Made by a program: the position numbers and the translations under genes. From NCBI RefSeq assembly GCF_024346755.1, contig NZ_AP024862.1:1054001-1118000 (forward strand): 64,000 bases of DNA, read 5' to 3'. The notes beneath the pieces are model-generated. The model worked only from the letters and a program-made list of their open reading frames with translations. It made no database searches and was not told where the DNA came from. The DNA is from Vibrio aerogenes. GTDB taxonomy: Bacteria; Pseudomonadota; Gammaproteobacteria; Enterobacterales; Vibrionaceae. Position 1 is the first letter of the stretch; every line of letters starts with the position of its first letter. Shown here one piece after another: positions 25,215 to 36,000 of the stretch.

Positions 25215-27032
25215 TTAGTAAGTACCAACAATTGTCTCTGCTGTTGTATAAGCACCGGCAGAGATTTCTCCCATCGTCACATAAGGCCGGAAATCTTCAG
25301 CGGCATCTCCATCGGGATTGATAAAGTCTACCGGAGTCTCCACTGCGTTCACTTCTAAGGTTGGCGCTTCCGCCTGAAAGTCTGCCAGTGATGAATGAAT
25401 TAAATGTCCCTGAGCACGTTCCTGAAATGAGAAACGCTGGTACTGATCATAGTGATTGCCATCCATTGCAGAAAACATCTGATAGAAGCGATCTCTCTCG
25501 CCTTCAATCACACCCCAGTTTGCGACAGCCCGATAAACACTTTTGGTAACGTCGCTGAAGAGATTATTCTTCAGTATCATATTGGTGGAATTCAGCGCGG
25601 TAAACCAGAAGCCATATTCTACATTCGCGATAATATTATTATTCACGACCGCATCAATAACTAAGTAATTGAACTCAATACCATTCTTGCCATTTACCAC
25701 GATATTATTCGTATAAACGGATTGGTCTGACGAGGTACTGTTATCCTTTGTATCCGTTGAACCGGTTGAATAAATCCCGGAAACCGCATTCTTCACAAAG
25801 TTATTTCGCCAGACATTACCTTTGATACTGCCAGCTTTCGTGCCTAATCCGGCATACGCATGATCAGAGGCGTCCACCAGATTATACTCAATCAGATTAT
25901 CATTCGAGACATAGTCTGTCTCTGTTTCGCCGTGGGTACCTAAAACCATAATGGCAGCCTGATTGTGCGATGAATACACCTCTCCACCTTGATAAGCCGG
26001 AGCGATGGCATGAATGTAGTTATTACGGATGACACAATTGTCAGCACGTTCCAGCGTAATGCCGGACAGTAAAGACGGGTCATTCCAAAGCAGAGAACCA
26101 ACCGTCACTTCACCATTGATGAAATTAATGCGTTCCGAATTCTTAAAATGGACCATACCGATGGTTTTGAAGCCATCAAAAATAAGATCCGTCTTATCGT
26201 AAACAGACAGAGCCTTGTGGTTTGAGGCCGCACTGTTATCCTGCGATTCTGATTTTAAAATTGCGCCGCCTTTGACCACCGATTTATAAGTCACCGGATT
26301 GCCGGGCTCACCTGAATGAACCGGAGAAAAGTGAGGCATCTCATCTTTGATAATCGCTTCCGGATCCTCATACACGCCCGGCATCACATAAACCGTATCA
26401 CCAGCAGTTGCAGTTTTCACGGCATGACTGAATGTTTTCCACGGTGCATCTTTGGTACCTGCAGAATCATCATCTGCGAGTGGGTTATTGATATCCACCC
26501 AGTATTCGTTGCCGGTTCCGGAACCACTGACATTCAGGTTGCCTTTGCCTTCTAAAAATACATAGCCAGGGGGATAATCAGAAGAAGCTGCACTGCCAAG
26601 GGTAAATGTCACTGCTCTTTTTTGGTAGCCAGCCGAAGTATATTCGTCCAAATACACGCCTTTATCGCCCGGTGTTTGTCCGGTGAAATCATATGATTGA
26701 GTAAACAGCGGTGCGTTTGACACATAGTGCTCCGTGCCGGAGCGGGCAGCATCACAACACAGGTATCTCACACCCCGGTAACCAGAGGCATTTTGCATGA
26801 ACAGATAGACGGGCTGAGGCTGGACAGTCGCTCCCTGAAGTACCTGAGCATCCGACAGGTCAGCCTGATAGCTAAACATCAGCTGAGCCGAAGTATCTGT
26901 TGTTGCAGCCGTTGCTGAAGAAACACCGCACAAAAGCATCAGGATTGTGAAACACAACAACCCAAATGAGAGCACTGGTTGTGCCAGCCAACCCCAGTGG
27001 TCATGATCTTCATACACATTATAATCGTTCAT
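25215..27032 (-). CDS. Exported right-handed beta-helix protein, candidate polysaccharide lyase or hydrolase
   Basis: The 605-residue protein has a 20-residue cytoplasmic lead, a hydrophobic segment (about 22-40, signal anchor or long signal peptide), a beta-sandwich-like N-terminal part with a Cys-Cys pair, then a beta-helix. The helix starts with DDDSAGTKDAPWKTFSHAVKTATAGDTVYVMPGVYED, typical of DUF1565/PbH1 proteins, and continues through many N-rich turns (CVIRNNYIHAI, NLIEYNLVDAS, NVWRNNFVKNA, VVNNNIIANVEYGFWF). Such proteins are often lyases for alginate, pectin or chondroitin; no family-specific catalytic residues were recognised. AGGA lies about 9 bases before the ATG. It follows 27133-29724 by 100 bp on the same strand, probably one operon. 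Confidence 0.75.
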   Translation of the reverse strand: MNDYNVYEDHDHWGWLAQPVLSFGLLCFTILMLLCGVSSATAATTDTSAQLMFSYQADLSDAQVLQGATVQPQPVYLFMQNASGYRGVRYLCCDAARSGTEHYVSNAPLFTQSYDFTGQTPGDKGVYLDEYTSAGYQKRAVTFTLGSAASSDYPPGYVFLEGKGNLNVSGSGTGNEYWVDINNPLADDDSAGTKDAPWKTFSHAVKTATAGDTVYVMPGVYEDPEAIIKDEMPHFSPVHSGEPGNPVTYKSVVKGGAILKSESQDNSAASNHKALSVYDKTDLIFDGFKTIGMVHFKNSERINFINGEVTVGSLLWNDPSLLSGITLERADNCVIRNNYIHAIAPAYQGGEVYSSHNQAAIMVLGTHGETETDYVSNDNLIEYNLVDASDHAYAGLGTKAGSIKGNVWRNNFVKNAVSGIYSTGSTDTKDNSTSSDQSVYTNNIVVNGKNGIEFNYLVIDAVVNNNIIANVEYGFWFTALNSTNMILKNNLFSDVTKSVYRAVANWGVIEGERDRFYQMFSAMDGNHYDQYQRFSFQERAQGHLIHSSLADFQAEAPTLEVNAVETPVDFINPDGDAAEDFRPYVTMGEISAGAYTTAETIVGTY

Positions 27033-27132
27033 TATTTGTTATCCTGTTTTTGTCTGCCCCATCACATGGGCAGGTGAATACCTCCGCACACGGCGGTGAT
27101 GGTAAAACGAAAGGTAAATGGTAACGTGGAGA

Positions 27133-29724
27133 TTAGTTCGCCCACGCATCGGTGACACCAACCACATCAAGCAGTGGTTTTTCGGAAAACTCAACCCCAT
27201 CAATCAGCCAGTGGGTTTCTTCGGCAAAGCCCGGATTGGACCAGCCCATAAAGTAACCTTTACGCCAGCCTGCATATTCCGGGTCTTCCGGGACGGAGAA
27301 ATATTCGGTATCAGAATAGTGATAACGGGTAAATTCATCTTCATCTGACCAGCGGCGATAAGTCTCCAGAACCCCATCCTTCACACCATTTTCAGAAGAG
27401 GCTTTCACGTGCATCACCAGTTGCATCCAGCGGCCACGGTCTTCCGGGACCCGAATGAATTCAAACAACTCTCTGTGGCCGGTATTCACATCCGTATTAA
27501 CATCCCGGTAGTGCCATGCCAACAGGGAATCACCGTTGTCATGACTGTCTCTCCAAAATTCCCATACTGCTGTTGCAGCAGTTCCGTGCTGAGAATAGCC
27601 ATCCATATACAACGCAAGTAACTTCATATTGGAGCCACCGCGTTGTTCTCCGCGATGCTCAAAGTTTTCCGGCACTCTTAACCAATAGCGAATCCAAAGC
27701 TCCTTATACGGCTTACCTAAATCAAAATGTAATTCTGACCAATGAGATTCGGCGTTGTATTTCATATCCATTGAGTACAAATTGGTCGGTTCAGATTCAC
27801 CGGCTTTGACTGTGCCGTATTCTGCCAGTGGCAGTGGCGTCGCATCACTATCTATCTGAATCGTTTCACCGGTCGTACTTCGGGTCCAGTATGACTGACC
27901 GTCTTTGACATAAGAGATACCTACAACAGGAGAGTTTGACCAGTCGAACAGTTCATCCGCTTCATCAAACGTGCCGTCTTCAAACGAATCACTGAAAACG
28001 TAGCTGCAAGGCGAATAAACAGAGACTTCAGATGCAGATTCACAATCCACCAGCTCACCATGGCTGATGTTGAAAACCTGATTCGCTACCGTAAACTGAT
28101 ACGTACCATCGGTTGTCATCAGCTGATTCGCACTGCCATATTCAGCAAGTTTATCTGCTGAATAAGTCTTTTCATCAATAATCACCGCGTTTTCAGGGCT
28201 TGGCGTATAGATTTTGTTGTTGTTAAACTGAATCGTCCATGTCTCCGGTAACGGATCATACAGCCCGGAAGTAAACAGATTCCCTTTACCGGCACCATGC
28301 GTTTCAATGGTATTGTTGCGCCACACAACCGGATGTTCCGGATCCTGATTTAATGCCCAAAAAACCTGCGACATGCCCCGGCCTGATGCACTGCTGTTAA
28401 TCAGCAGATTGTGCTCGATCAGCATCCCTTCATCAGTGTGGGTTTCATAATCTTTCTCTTTGGTTTGCGGAATCGGTGATAACGGGTCAGTCACTGACAG
28501 GTTAATCGCCCCTTTATCTGTATCGGAATAAGCATACGAATAACGGATACTGGTACCATTCTGTACCATGCCAAATGGCTTCCGGCTGCCGATGTCGGCA
28601 CTTTTGTGGATATGCAGAATCGTGCCCGTCCCATCATCATCACCTGCATGTTTGACTTTAAAACCGACACCCACCGTGTCTGAATATAACGACAAACAAT
28701 CAATAAAAAACGCAGGAGTCTTTGAATACCGGCTTTCACCATAAAACAGGAAATTACTTGAATTATGATGTGATGGGTTCTCCCTGTCGTAGTTATCCCG
28801 CGCAATCACCTGATCAAGAATGACCGGACCAGCCGCTTTAATTCCCGTTGGATTGGTTTTATAAGAATGATGGTAATCAGAGACTAACACCCGCTTCGCG
28901 ACGGATTCACCGAACACAATCAGGTTCGCCCCTTCGCTCCCGAAGCCACCGGTGATCTCCATGCCGTAGTAAATCCAGTGATCCTGATAAATCCGGAAAC
29001 CATTTCCGGATAAGTTCAGCACCGGATTTTCTCCCGGATAGTTGCGGATCATCACCGCATGTTCTTTGTCGATTCTGAGCTGACTGTTCAGCTTCTTCAT
29101 ATTCCAGCTGGCCAGATCGCCAAACCAGTCCATCCGGTAGTTCTGATACGAACCACCCCGGTGATACACAGTCGCTTTCCCTTTCAAATCGCGGATTTTT
29201 TTGGCGACCGCATCACCAAATGTTGCATAAGGATTCTCAATAGTGCCGTCACCGGTGGTGTTGTCCCCGTCAGGGGCTATAAAAATAGTACGGGCGTTAT
29301 CGACGGTCATGGTAAAAGTTTTGTGAAGCGTTTGCTGACCGCCGATATCCAGCGCGATGGTCACGTCATAGTCACCTTCGGTGGCTGGTTTCCAGTGCAG
29401 GGTGCCATCACTGTCGATGGTCATCCCGGCGGGACCAGACACCACAGACCAGGAGAGCTCCCGGTTAAACCAGTCGTAACCGGTCAGCTTATAGTCGACA
29501 TCAAGGCCCGTATGGCCCACAACCGGATAGTCCCAGCTGATAAAAGAGAGTTCCGGCGGCAGATAGTAATCATCAATATCCGGACTGAGGGTAGTTGCTG
29601 CGCTGGACACAACAGCCTGAGTTTCTGCTAATTCTGACGCGAAAACGGAATGACCACTGAACACCAAAGCGGAAGACAACAAACCGGCATACAGGATACG
29701 ATGCTTGAATGTTATTTTTTTCAT
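27133..29724 (-). CDS. Exported multidomain protein: Ig-like, beta-helix and C-terminal jelly-roll
   Basis: ATG 29724 is preferred because it gives a compact signal peptide (MKKITFKHRILYAGLLSSALVFSGHSVFA by position 1-29 in short form: KKITFKHR then a hydrophobic stretch ending VFA); GTG and ATG codons lie 6-9 bases earlier. The 863-residue product has an Ig/cadherin-like domain (about 45-140; GMTIDSDGTLHWKPATEGDY), a beta-helix domain beginning IFIAPDGDNTTGDGTIENPYATF, and a C-terminal domain (about 575-860) rich in Trp and Tyr that looks like a carbohydrate-binding or lyase-type jelly roll. It likely binds and perhaps cuts an extracellular polysaccharide together with the next gene. The exact family was not recognised. 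Confidence 0.75.
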   Translation of the reverse strand: MKKITFKHRILYAGLLSSALVFSGHSVFASELAETQAVVSSAATTLSPDIDDYYLPPELSFISWDYPVVGHTGLDVDYKLTGYDWFNRELSWSVVSGPAGMTIDSDGTLHWKPATEGDYDVTIALDIGGQQTLHKTFTMTVDNARTIFIAPDGDNTTGDGTIENPYATFGDAVAKKIRDLKGKATVYHRGGSYQNYRMDWFGDLASWNMKKLNSQLRIDKEHAVMIRNYPGENPVLNLSGNGFRIYQDHWIYYGMEITGGFGSEGANLIVFGESVAKRVLVSDYHHSYKTNPTGIKAAGPVILDQVIARDNYDRENPSHHNSSNFLFYGESRYSKTPAFFIDCLSLYSDTVGVGFKVKHAGDDDGTGTILHIHKSADIGSRKPFGMVQNGTSIRYSYAYSDTDKGAINLSVTDPLSPIPQTKEKDYETHTDEGMLIEHNLLINSSASGRGMSQVFWALNQDPEHPVVWRNNTIETHGAGKGNLFTSGLYDPLPETWTIQFNNNKIYTPSPENAVIIDEKTYSADKLAEYGSANQLMTTDGTYQFTVANQVFNISHGELVDCESASEVSVYSPCSYVFSDSFEDGTFDEADELFDWSNSPVVGISYVKDGQSYWTRSTTGETIQIDSDATPLPLAEYGTVKAGESEPTNLYSMDMKYNAESHWSELHFDLGKPYKELWIRYWLRVPENFEHRGEQRGGSNMKLLALYMDGYSQHGTAATAVWEFWRDSHDNGDSLLAWHYRDVNTDVNTGHRELFEFIRVPEDRGRWMQLVMHVKASSENGVKDGVLETYRRWSDEDEFTRYHYSDTEYFSVPEDPEYAGWRKGYFMGWSNPGFAEETHWLIDGVEFSEKPLLDVVGVTDAWAN

Positions 29725-29806
29725 ATACATCACTTATTTATTGTTAGTTAAACATCGAAAATAAGAATAAATAAGTCAGAAAAAATAACAGTCCAAAAAT
29801 GTATTT

Positions 29807-29825
29807 TTTTGAACTACGTTCAAAA
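29807..29825. promoter_or_regulatory. 19-bp perfect palindrome upstream of the beta-helix operon
   Basis: TTTTGAACTACGTTCAAAA has 8-base arms around TAC and sits about 85 bp before the start of the first beta-helix gene, an expected operator position. It does not match the KdgR consensus. Confidence 0.5.
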
Positions 29826-29909
29826 TAAAAACAGGCGTTACATGGCAATTCAGTTTCAATCTGAAGCAGGTTGGCGAAAAAAAATCGCTGTTTTATTCAG
29901 CGCTTTTAA

Positions 29910-30344
29910 TTATCCGTTATTTGTAACTCGTTTATGGTAAAAAATCTTATCAACACCTTGAGTCAGATAATCTTTGTAGCGTCCGATCTCATCAAAACCA
30001 CATAATTCATAAAATCCGGGGGCCTGAAATGTGTAAGTATCGACCGCAATATTGGGGATGTTCCTTTGCTTCGCTTCGTTTTCAACCTGTTCAATCAGCT
30101 GACGGCCAGTGCCCTGATTTCTCAGCGCTTCAGAGAGCCACAAAAATCTGATTTGAATCGATGTGATATAAATAAACCCCGTCAAACCACCGATTACTGC
30201 GCCTGACTCATCTCTGATAAAGAAAGCAAACGCCTGATCGTCAATTTCAGGCACATGTTTCTGGTTAAACTGACCCAACCCCTGATAGATCGTTTCAATC
30301 TCTTCTGATGTGGGTGATAACGTAAAATCAATGTTCAATGTCAT
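29910..30344 (-). CDS. GNAT-family N-acetyltransferase
   Basis: The 144-residue protein has GNAT motif A (RNQGTGRQLIEQVENEAK, the acetyl-CoA loop) preceded by a beta-strand region with AVIGGLTGF, and motif B (PGFYELCGFDEIGRYKDY). Substrate unknown. AGGA lies about 9 bases before the ATG. It starts 50 bp after the EamA-family gene and reads the same way, so the two could be cotranscribed, although the palindromic GGGTCTGTTGACCC repeat lies between them. Confidence 0.88.
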   Translation of the reverse strand: MTLNIDFTLSPTSEEIETIYQGLGQFNQKHVPEIDDQAFAFFIRDESGAVIGGLTGFIYITSIQIRFLWLSEALRNQGTGRQLIEQVENEAKQRNIPNIAVDTYTFQAPGFYELCGFDEIGRYKDYLTQGVDKIFYHKRVTNNG

Positions 30345-30380
30345 TTCTGTATTCCTGCAAAGTTGCTCACTATAACCCGA

Positions 30381-30394
30381 GGGTCTGTTGACCC
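30381..30394. repeat. Small palindromic repeat on the EamA stop codon
   Basis: Second copy of GGGTCTGTTGACCC. On the minus strand the TAG stop of the EamA gene reads into AGGGTCAACAGACCCT, so the repeat starts at the stop codon. Confidence 0.6.
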
Positions 30395-31269
30395 TAAGTC
30401 CACATCACCAAAACTGCCGCGACCGCAACCATAATCAGCCCCAAACCATCTTTCACCCGGACTTTCTGTTTCAGCCAAAAAACAGAAATCAACATTGTGA
30501 AAAAGATTTCGATTTGCCCCAGCGTTTTCACATAAGGCACCGCCTGCAAAGACATGGCACTGAACCACCCGATAGAACCAATACAACTGCTCACACTGGT
30601 CAACACCGTCATTTTAGGTTTTGACCATAACACTTTCAGGGTTTGTCGATCCCGCAGCAGCAGATACCCCGTCAATATGATAGTTTGAAGACTAATCACC
30701 AGCAGCAGTACCCAGGCAGCACTGTGTGGAAAAGGCAGACCAATCGACAAACTGGCCTCCCGGATCCAGAGTGAGGTTAAAGCAAACGCACTGCCGCTGC
30801 TCAGGCCAAGGACAATCGTTGGCACCGACAACTGACGGAAATTCCCCTGAGTACTCATCAAAAAGACACCCACACCACCAATCAGCACGCCAACCCAGCC
30901 CAGCAGATTCAGGTGCGTACCGAACAGCAACATCCCCAGAACAGCAGCCACCAGTGCCTCACTCTTTGCCAGCCCGGCTCCAACCGCGTAATTATTGTAT
31001 TTAAACAGTTTCACCATCAGCGCGGTTGCAATAATCTGCATGATAGCGGCTCCCGCCACAAAGCGGATAAATACGACGTTAAATTCAGGAATTGCAACCG
31101 GATCAATCAGATAGAGCACCCACAGATAAACCGCAGCCAGCGGGCTGGCCCACAGGAAACGGGCCAGCGTCACTCCGGCAGTCTTCACTTCACCAGACAG
31201 GTGACTTTGAAAGGCATTTCGCCAGGACTGCATAAAAGCAGCGAGCAGGGTAAATAAAATCCAGGTCAT
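30394..31269 (-). CDS. DMT-superfamily (EamA) inner-membrane transporter
   Basis: ATG 31269 is chosen since it opens directly into the first membrane helix (MTWILFTLLAAFMQ); the frame extends to 31359 without membrane character. The 291-residue product has ten hydrophobic segments in two halves, as in EamA proteins (the second half with GSAFALTSLWI, VPYVKTLGQIEIFFTMLISVFWL). Substrate cannot be inferred; family members export amino acids or metabolites. An AraC regulator lies 125 bp upstream on the same strand. Confidence 0.85.
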   Translation of the reverse strand: MTWILFTLLAAFMQSWRNAFQSHLSGEVKTAGVTLARFLWASPLAAVYLWVLYLIDPVAIPEFNVVFIRFVAGAAIMQIIATALMVKLFKYNNYAVGAGLAKSEALVAAVLGMLLFGTHLNLLGWVGVLIGGVGVFLMSTQGNFRQLSVPTIVLGLSSGSAFALTSLWIREASLSIGLPFPHSAAWVLLLVISLQTIILTGYLLLRDRQTLKVLWSKPKMTVLTSVSSCIGSIGWFSAMSLQAVPYVKTLGQIEIFFTMLISVFWLKQKVRVKDGLGLIMVAVAAVLVMWT

Positions 31270-31394
31270 GCGGTGTTTCCGGAAAAGGAGGAGGCCCCCA
31301 TAGTATAAAAGTGATGGATTATCATCAAGATAGAAATGCGTTGCCGGGTGAATACCCAAAAAAAGGTCAGTGCGGACGCCAGCCCCCGTTATAC

Positions 31395-32171
31395 CTATAT
31401 ATGGGTATATCTATCCTGACGCGATTTCACATACTGCTTCGGCGTGATCCCGGTAAACGTCCGGCATTCACGAATAAAATGGGCCTGATCAGAAAAACCA
31501 AATTCAACCGCAACGCGGGCAAGATCCTGATGCGGATTCTCTTTCAAATCATTCAGTACGGTGCGAATCCGTCTTAAACGCTGATAATATTTCGGCGTCA
31601 TACCGATTCTGCGCTGAAACAACCGTTCTATCTGTCGCTGACTCAACGGCAACTGACTCACCTGCCGGACATCCGGAGCATGTTCCAGCATCTGCACCGC
31701 CTGCCGGAAGATCACAGGATGATGCATTTCATCATGGAGATGATGGATCAGCGTCCGGGTCATTTTCTCAATCCGGCTGAGCGGATGAGTATCATCACGA
31801 AGCTGTTGTATCAGTGGTTCAAAATGCCCGGACAACGCCGCTGCACCGGGTTCCGGATGCGAGACGAATTGAGAGAGAAAACATGCGCCCATACCGGGAT
31901 GAAAACGGATGCCGGAGAGATTTGTTCCCGGTGGTAAATGAACCATGTGCGCTTTTTTTTGTGTCGGCTGAAACCATATCCTGTCATGCAGTATCTGATT
32001 GTCGACACGAATTTCCGGCCCGGAATTGATCATCAGGCCACTCCCTGCATCGGCAAACAACCGCCGGCTCAGACCCGGCTGGGTTTCATCCGTTCTTGCC
32101 GACCAGATAGCCTGTACCCAGGGGGAAAGACGTCCCTGCGGAAAATGAATTTCAAATTGCAAAGACGTCAT
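31395..32171 (-). CDS. AraC-family transcriptional regulator
   Basis: The 258-residue protein ends in an AraC-type double helix-turn-helix (about 160-255) with LSQRQIERLFQRRIGMTPKYYQRLRRI and the second helix-turn-helix plus signature EFGFSDQAHFIRECRTFTGITPKQY. The N-terminal 150 residues (PPGTNLSGIRFHPG) resemble the sensor domain of DUF6597-type AraC regulators. It may control the EamA gene downstream or the AhpD-family gene upstream; no operator was recognised. Its stop overlaps a TATACC/GGTATA palindrome similar to one after thiD. Confidence 0.9.
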   Translation of the reverse strand: MTSLQFEIHFPQGRLSPWVQAIWSARTDETQPGLSRRLFADAGSGLMINSGPEIRVDNQILHDRIWFQPTQKKAHMVHLPPGTNLSGIRFHPGMGACFLSQFVSHPEPGAAALSGHFEPLIQQLRDDTHPLSRIEKMTRTLIHHLHDEMHHPVIFRQAVQMLEHAPDVRQVSQLPLSQRQIERLFQRRIGMTPKYYQRLRRIRTVLNDLKENPHQDLARVAVEFGFSDQAHFIRECRTFTGITPKQYVKSRQDRYTHI

Positions 32172-32208
32172 CGCTCACCTGTCCGCTTCAGATCCTGTCC
32201 ACTTCAGA

Positions 32209-32676
32209 TTAAGAACCCGCCTGTCGCCAGCTGCCGACTTCAGGCAGAAAAACTTTTACGACTCTATTCCAGCCTGAAATGGCATTGATCGCAAGTGTTA
32301 AATACGTCAAACCAGATTCACCAAATGTATCAATCAGCGCTTCATAGTGCGCCTGCGGGATACTTTGGCCGGTCGCAAGCTGCTCTGCAAACTGTAGCGC
32401 CTGCTTTTCTGATTCCCGGAAAAGCGGTGAATCCTGCCATGCATTCAAAGCAATCATACGTGCGTAAGACTCCCCGGACTCAGACGCCTGCGTGCTGTGC
32501 ATTTCAAGACAAAAGGCACACTGATTGATTTGGGAAACCCGTAATTTAATCAGTTCCAGCAGCGTTTCACCTAAAGCCGGGATCGATTCAAATTGTGTTT
32601 TCAGCATCGACTCCTGTTTCAGCAAAAGATCAAAAACCTGAGGTGCAGACTGGTAATAATTTGCGCGTTGAGACAT
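32209..32676 (-). CDS. AhpD/carboxymuconolactone-decarboxylase-family protein
   Basis: ATG 32676 is chosen with AAGGA 9 bases upstream; the frame extends to 32724. The 155-residue protein has the AhpD core with redox motif INQCAFCLEMHS (CxxC then His), which in AhpD and relatives serves peroxide reduction as part of a disulfide relay. It begins MSQRANYYQSAPQVFDLLLK, typical of the alkylhydroperoxidase core family. It is followed by the AraC gene after 37 bp. Physiological role inferred only at family level. Confidence 0.88.
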   Translation of the reverse strand: MSQRANYYQSAPQVFDLLLKQESMLKTQFESIPALGETLLELIKLRVSQINQCAFCLEMHSTQASESGESYARMIALNAWQDSPLFRESEKQALQFAEQLATGQSIPQAHYEALIDTFGESGLTYLTLAINAISGWNRVVKVFLPEVGSWRQAGS

Positions 32677-33040
32677 CGTGTTGTTCCTTTTGAGGTGAAA
32701 ACAACAGCATAAAAAACAACCCACCGGAAGAATTGAAGAAATTCGACATGTTTTCTGCCTGCATACAACGAATAAAACAAAGCCATCTCAGGCGAATCCT
32801 GTCTCCTGAGATGGCTGAGATACATATCATGGCCGGGGCTCGCCATGACGCATACTGAAATCTGTTCAGTGGATTATACCATTCTAAGTCATTTTCTGAT
32901 CTGGATATATCTGGTTCCGCAAACCGCTCAAGCCATCCCTTTTCGTTGATAAGAAAGGCGCTTTAACAAGGGCATCCATGCCCTTGTATGTTTGCCCCAC
33001 CAGACACATCCAGATGATCTGTTTATTTTCCAGATTGGGA
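32677..33040. other. 364-bp intergenic region with NRPS terminator hairpin
   Basis: No gene seen. CAAGGGCATCCATGCCCTTG (32967-32986) is a perfect 9-bp-arm hairpin about 55 bp beyond the NRPS stop on the minus strand and may end NRPS transcription. A short inverted repeat around TCTCCTGAGATGG (about 32805-32818) precedes it. Confidence 0.6.
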
Positions 33041-36000
33041 TTATTCCGGCTGTTTCACACAATCCTGATCATGAGTACCGGTCAGTAACTGCGTTTCCGG
33101 TAACATCACCTGTCCCCGTTCATTTCTGTGGCTCAGCAAGACGCGACTCTGAGAAAGCCGCTGCTGCCAGAACTGTGCTGCGGCCTGCCCGCCATCTTCT
33201 GACACAATCAGGTTTACAGGAATGCCTGACAGGCTCACCGGCTGATAAACGGCGCGGATTTGGGCAGCAAATAAACGGTAAATCTGTTCAAATTCGCTCC
33301 GGTGACAGGATGACGGCAGCATATCCCGGATGAACAGGTGACGATACACCCATGCTATCCGTTCAGATAAAGGCAAATCAGCGATAGTCTGCGCCTCCAC
33401 CTCTGACGGCCTGCCGCTGCGGGCTTCAAATAAAGCAACCAGCTGCATGATGACCTCAACATCGGTATATTCCCGGTGACTGCCGGCCTCAGCCGGAAGA
33501 GGCGGATCGAGTAATGTCAGTGATGCAACGGGAATATCATCCGCCTGCAACAGTGCGGCCAGTGTCATGGCAACCAGACTCCCCCGGCCATACCCCAGCA
33601 GATGAAGCGGGCCGGTCAGCAGACGCTGATACACATAGCGCTGATAATAAGCCGCCGCTGACGCAATACAGGTATGTGGCACTTCTCTGTACTGTAAGCC
33701 CCGTGGCTGAACCGCCATGACATTCCAGTCTCCGCCCGGAGGCGTCACCACATCCGTCAGCGAATCGGCTTCTTCACCTTCTCCGGGAAAACACAATAGT
33801 GTGGGCTGCTGTAAATGTCCCTGCGCTGGCCCGCTCTCCAATAAATGTCCAATCTGCAAAACAACATACGGATAGGATTGTTTTTGCGAACAGGCCGGCG
33901 CAATGGTTGTCCGGGCTTTCACGGCTTCTGAAATCGCTTTGCCAACATGTCCCACATAGGGCTCTTTGACCAGCCGGTAATGATTACCGGGGACAGGAAT
34001 CATCCGGATATTCTCCACAGGCAGCACCCGGTCCCACCCGAGATAACGCAACACTTCAGGACTTTCACCCGCCGGACGTTCATCCGCGATAAATACATCA
34101 ATATGAACGGGAAGTGTCCTCACCCGGTAATCAGCTCTCAGCAGTCCTTCGCGGTGAAGCAGCCAGCGACGGTAATAATCATCCGTCCAGCCTGATGGCA
34201 GAATCCCCATCTGCCGGGCCTGATAGTAATAATCCTGCCAGCGCTTCTCTGATGCTGAATCCTGATCGTCATTGTCAACAAAGCCATGAATATCAAATGC
34301 CAGACCATCAAAGACTTCCTGACTCATCAGGAACAGCCGTTCTTCTTCCGGGCGCTGCTGTTGTTTATCAGCTTCAATCCGGTGAATCGGCGGTAACACC
34401 GCCAGCGTATCCAGCAAGCCGAAAAACTCAATTTCCTGATCCTGTCCGAGTAACTGAGCCGCAACTTCCCAGGCCAGTGTGCCCCCAAACGACCAGCCAA
34501 AAATCCGGTAAGGCCCCTGTGGCTGAGTCTTCCGGATAATCTCAACGTAACGGGCAGCCGCACCTTCTAAGGTCGTAAATACCGGAAGTTCCCGATCCGG
34601 AGCCACCAAGCCATAAACCGGGATGTCCGCATCAATGTAAGAGGTCAGTAAAGTCCCGTACAGCATCTCCCCGCTTGCTTCAGGAATAATAAACAGCGGC
34701 CGCTGGTTGCCAGTGGCAGCCCGGAACGTAATAACCTGCTCATCCCGTGCGGATTTGGAATACATCTCAACGGCCAGTTCGCTTAAACAGGGCGCGGCAA
34801 AGAGTGTCGACAGCGACAGATCCAGCCCGGCATTCTGCGCTTCATTAATCATCTGCACCGCCAGCATCGAGTGCCCACCCAAATCAAAGAAATTATCCTG
34901 ACGGCCGACTTTTTCTACTCCGAGCAAACGCTGCCAGATAGCTGCTAAGGCTTCTTCCGTCTCCCCTTGCGGTGCTTCATACGCTTGGGTCACATAATCT
35001 GAATCATCAGGTTCCGGCAGCGCTTTGCGATCGATTTTACCGTTGGCAGTTAAAGGAATTTCCGCCATCAGAATCAATGCAGCCGGGATCATGTAATCCG
35101 GTAAATGCGCCACCGCATAATCCCTGACAGATGCAATCTCCGCTTCACCCACATAGTAAGCAATCAGACGCGGGTGGCCGGCTGACGTCTGATGGACGAT
35201 CACTTCAGCCTCTTCAACACCATCACACTGACACAAACGCGCGCCAATGCCGCCCAGCTCAATCCGGTATCCGCGGATTTTCACCTGCATATCATTCCGT
35301 CCGAGATACTCAATCGTCCCGTCATCCCGCCAGCATCCTAAATCTCCCGTCCGGTACATCCGGGCATTGGGCTGAGATGAAAACGGGTCCCTGATAAAGC
35401 GTTCTGCCGTGAAGTCTTCCCGGTTGATATACCCTCTGGCGACCCCGTTTCCACCGATATAGAGTTCACCTTTCACGCCGGCAGGCACCGGCTGCAAATG
35501 TTCATCGAGGATATAAATCTGAGTATTGGTAACCGGCCGGCCGATATGCAATACCGTGTCATCACAAGTCACCGCTCCGGAGGTTGCCACAACGGTACAT
35601 TCCGTCGGCCCATAGTTATTAATCAGTGTAAATCCGGTGTCCGGTTCAGGATGCCGGTTCAGTTTATCCCCACCAACCAGCAGTGTTTTCAGCGTCGGGT
35701 GCTTCAGTTTCCGGTTCAGCACCAGCTCCGCAACCGGCGTCGATAAAAATCCGACCTCAATGGGTTGTGCCATCCACCAGTTCAGCAGCTGTTCAGGATT
35801 ACGTGATACCGCCAGTGAAGGCATCACCAAACGGGCTCCCACACACAAAGGCGGCCAGATTTCCCACACTGTCGCATCAAATCCAACCCCGGCCACAGCG
35901 GATGCCGTTGTCTCTGAAGTCACCTCAAAACTTTGATTGTGCCAGTGCACCAGATTCACTAAGTTGTGGTGTTCAACCATCACACCTTTTGGCTGTCCGG

